From positions 345,560 through 409,559 of the forward strand of contig NW_024468524.1 in NCBI RefSeq assembly GCF_001632365.1: a DNA stretch of 64,000 bases. The letters run 5' to 3'. The stretch's first letter is position 1, and each line of letters begins with the position of its first letter. Below, piece by piece: positions 62,302-64,000 of the stretch. The notes under the pieces are model-generated. The model worked only from the letters and a program-made list of their open reading frames with translations. It made no database searches and had not been told where the DNA came from. Source of the stretch: Laetiporus sulphureus 93-53 (taxonomy: Eukaryota > Basidiomycota > Agaricomycetes > Polyporales > Laetiporaceae). A program made the position numbers and the translations under genes.

Positions 62302-62805
62302 TTGATGCCCTTCTACTTTTACGGCACGGCTGAACAGATATCAATCATATCCTGCTCAAAAGGCTGAACGCGCAATCACAATTCTTCGACTCCGGCGTGG
62401 CATCAAAGATGTCACTCACGATGGTCCATTCAGCTATGAGGCGAAGCACCCCACCGACATCCACGATTTCTACTAGAGGTTGAAGGCGAGAAACCCAATT
62501 GCCATGGGAACCCTGGCGCTAGGCCAGACTGTCTACGTCGATACTCATTGTCTCGACTAGGAGACGCTGCCGGAGATTACTCTTCGCCGTCTTATCTTGC
62601 GTTCCGACCACAGACTTCCGATAGCGACGTTGCAAGGAATTCTGAACAAACTCAAGAACATCGCGCAACGTGCCGACGTTCTGCTGCCACAAAACATTAT
62701 GCATGTAGTCAGGCGGGAGAGAGCCACCATTGGAGGGTACGAGTTTATTCCGATGAAGGATGTGCCCGAACAGCGAGACCGTATTGTTGAAGATCAGCCG
62801 TAGTT
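62302..62805 (+). pseudogene. Decayed copy of the decarboxylase C-terminal extension
   Basis: Read in several frames, this stretch matches the C-terminal part of the decarboxylase at 26360-30463 in the same order. MPFYFYGTAEQ matches MPFYLYGTPEQ, and HILLKRLNAQ matches HVLLKAPNAQ. FSYEAKHPTDIHDFY matches FTYDAKKATDVHDMW, and NPIAMGTLALGQTVYVDTH matches TPIATGTLTLGQEVFIDTH. LQGILNKLKNI matches LQEILSKLRSI, ending in IGGYEFIPM against IGNYQIVPV. Stops and frameshifts separate the blocks, and part of the original sequence is deleted. It lies in the opposite orientation to the intact gene, about 32 kb away. Not functional as a decarboxylase: the PLP domain is absent. Confidence 0.85.
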
Positions 62806-64000
62806 CCGGCCTCTACTGACATGCTTGCGATGCTCTTGTGGTAATGCCAGCTCCACTGAGACGAACGTATACATAAAAGACATAAAATAGCCTAGATATT
62901 ACTCTGTATCTGGCTATGATGGATGAAAGAACTGAAAGGCGTATTTCTTGAGGGTTTGCCGCACGACTGAGTTCCACAGCAACGAAAGTGCCATAAAATG
63001 GTCCGATATCGTTCATTTCATGTCGCTGATAGTAGAAAAAATGTGAGACATTTATTAAAACCTGTCTGATTGTTGAGAGTACTCCAAGAGGCACTGCGAA
63101 TCTGTCTCAGAGGCTATGGCATGATTGCTGAATGCTACTAGACTCGCTGGTCGGTGGCGTCGCCGTCTTGGCGCTATTTGCGTTGTGTTTATACCTGTAG
63201 GCGTATATTGAATCACGGGATCGTGAGAAGAACATTCCCTCTGCGCCTCCTTCCACAGTTTCAAGCCACGTCGCCAGCAACGGCTGGCACAGTATCTGGA
63301 CTTCACCTCTTGTAAATCTCGTTCTGACAAGGCGGACGACTACCGGCATCTGGTCCAATCGAATTTGATCGTGGCGTTCACGCTCCGGGACTCGAAAATG
63401 GGCTTCTCTGATGGCCAACGGGAACTCTGCCGGAACTCTTCACTGTAGGCCTTGACAAAGGGACATCAACCATCGTAGAACAATGTGCTTGGGGGAAAAG
63501 CGAACACAATGGTATTTTAGCCACTGAAACGTGTTTTACAATGTACTCGATCTGCCCTGGCGACCCCTTGTATTCTCTTTGCGATGTTCTTCCGTTCGTC
63601 TTAATCGTGAACAATGTCGTCAGAGGCGATAGGGCAGGAAACCAAGTCGTACGGATGGCCTAGATTCGGTCGATGTTGTTTGATTCTGGCCAACGACAGC
63701 CACACCGTCTGGGTTATGTGCCATCTCTCATATAAATACCGCACGATGGCATCCAATCTCTTCTATCTGTGAGTTGTTCTCTTGTAGCTCTTTGAACATG
63801 ACAGTGCGCCACGCTCCTCGCTCAGTATCGGAGTCTGATTAAGATCAAACTCGTCTACGAGGAGAGGTTTCGGGGCTGTGCTGCAATGCAAGGTATTTAT
63901 GGGCTCTGTTCCATTTATGCGGAGGAGTCCTCCTCCGTTGCCATCGTCCCATAACTCAAGTGCACTGCAAGTCAGACCCTCGCAGGCCTGACGCGCGATG
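62806..64000. other. Unassigned right end
   Basis: No supported gene. Minus-strand frames at 63418-63107 and 63614-63378 are open but show no domain, and I could not link them by convincing splice sites. A gene continuing beyond the window is possible. Confidence 0.35.

Overview
This is nuclear DNA of a basidiomycete fungus, most likely an Agaricomycete (mushroom or polypore relative). The evidence is split genes with many introns of about 46-65 nt, a FunK1-type kinase, an F-box/LRR protein of the mushroom type, a DUF6534-type membrane protein, duplicated P450 genes, and housekeeping genes with clear fungal orthologues. No prokaryotic, organellar or viral segment was seen. Gene models were built by hand: splice sites were chosen so that the reading frame and family motifs stay continuous. 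Exon ends are therefore inferences unless stated otherwise.

Left part (1-26 kb), accessory in character: the N-terminal piece of a helicase at the edge (1-240, -); a FunK1-like kinase (454-2241, +); an F-box/LRR gene (3200-4875, -); a mitochondrial sulfhydryl oxidase ERV1 (7367-7954, +); two closely related cytochrome P450 genes on the minus strand (8573-10650 and 15569-17633) flanking a DUF6534-like membrane protein gene (12827-14327, +) that has one broken frame; a gene-poor stretch; a ZIP zinc transporter (21603-23154, +); and a non-LTR retrotransposon relic with zinc knuckles (about 23.7-24.97 kb).

Middle (26-43.6 kb): a very large PLP-dependent amino-acid decarboxylase (26360-30463, -) with a probable 5-nt microexon and a long C-terminal extension; a small beta-trefoil-like protein (31709-32479, +); an unrecognised Ser/Pro-rich protein (33015-34330, -); a copper-transporting P-type ATPase (36404-39519, -); a roughly 250-bp near-palindromic foldback element; a NASP/Sim3-type histone chaperone (40529-41922, +); and gamma-glutamyl phosphate reductase (42018-43576, -).

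Right part (44-61.7 kb), dense housekeeping block: an AP180/CALM clathrin adaptor (43994-47213, -) rich in LxxQxTG motifs; a GH47 alpha-1,2-mannosidase (47626-50616, +); glycerol kinase (51241-53362, +); an AGC-like kinase (54228-56925, +); and DEAD-box helicase DBP9 (57105-59594, -) divergent from a zf-HIT protein (59971-61682, +). The window ends with a decayed copy of the decarboxylase C-terminal domain (62302-62805, +) and unassigned sequence.

The genes serve separate cell functions (metal transport, proline and glycerol metabolism, endocytosis, glycoprotein trimming, ribosome assembly). I see no convincing biosynthetic cluster. The most unusual observations are the microexon, several GC-AG introns, the foldback element, the decarboxylase relic and the kinase-motif array in AP180.
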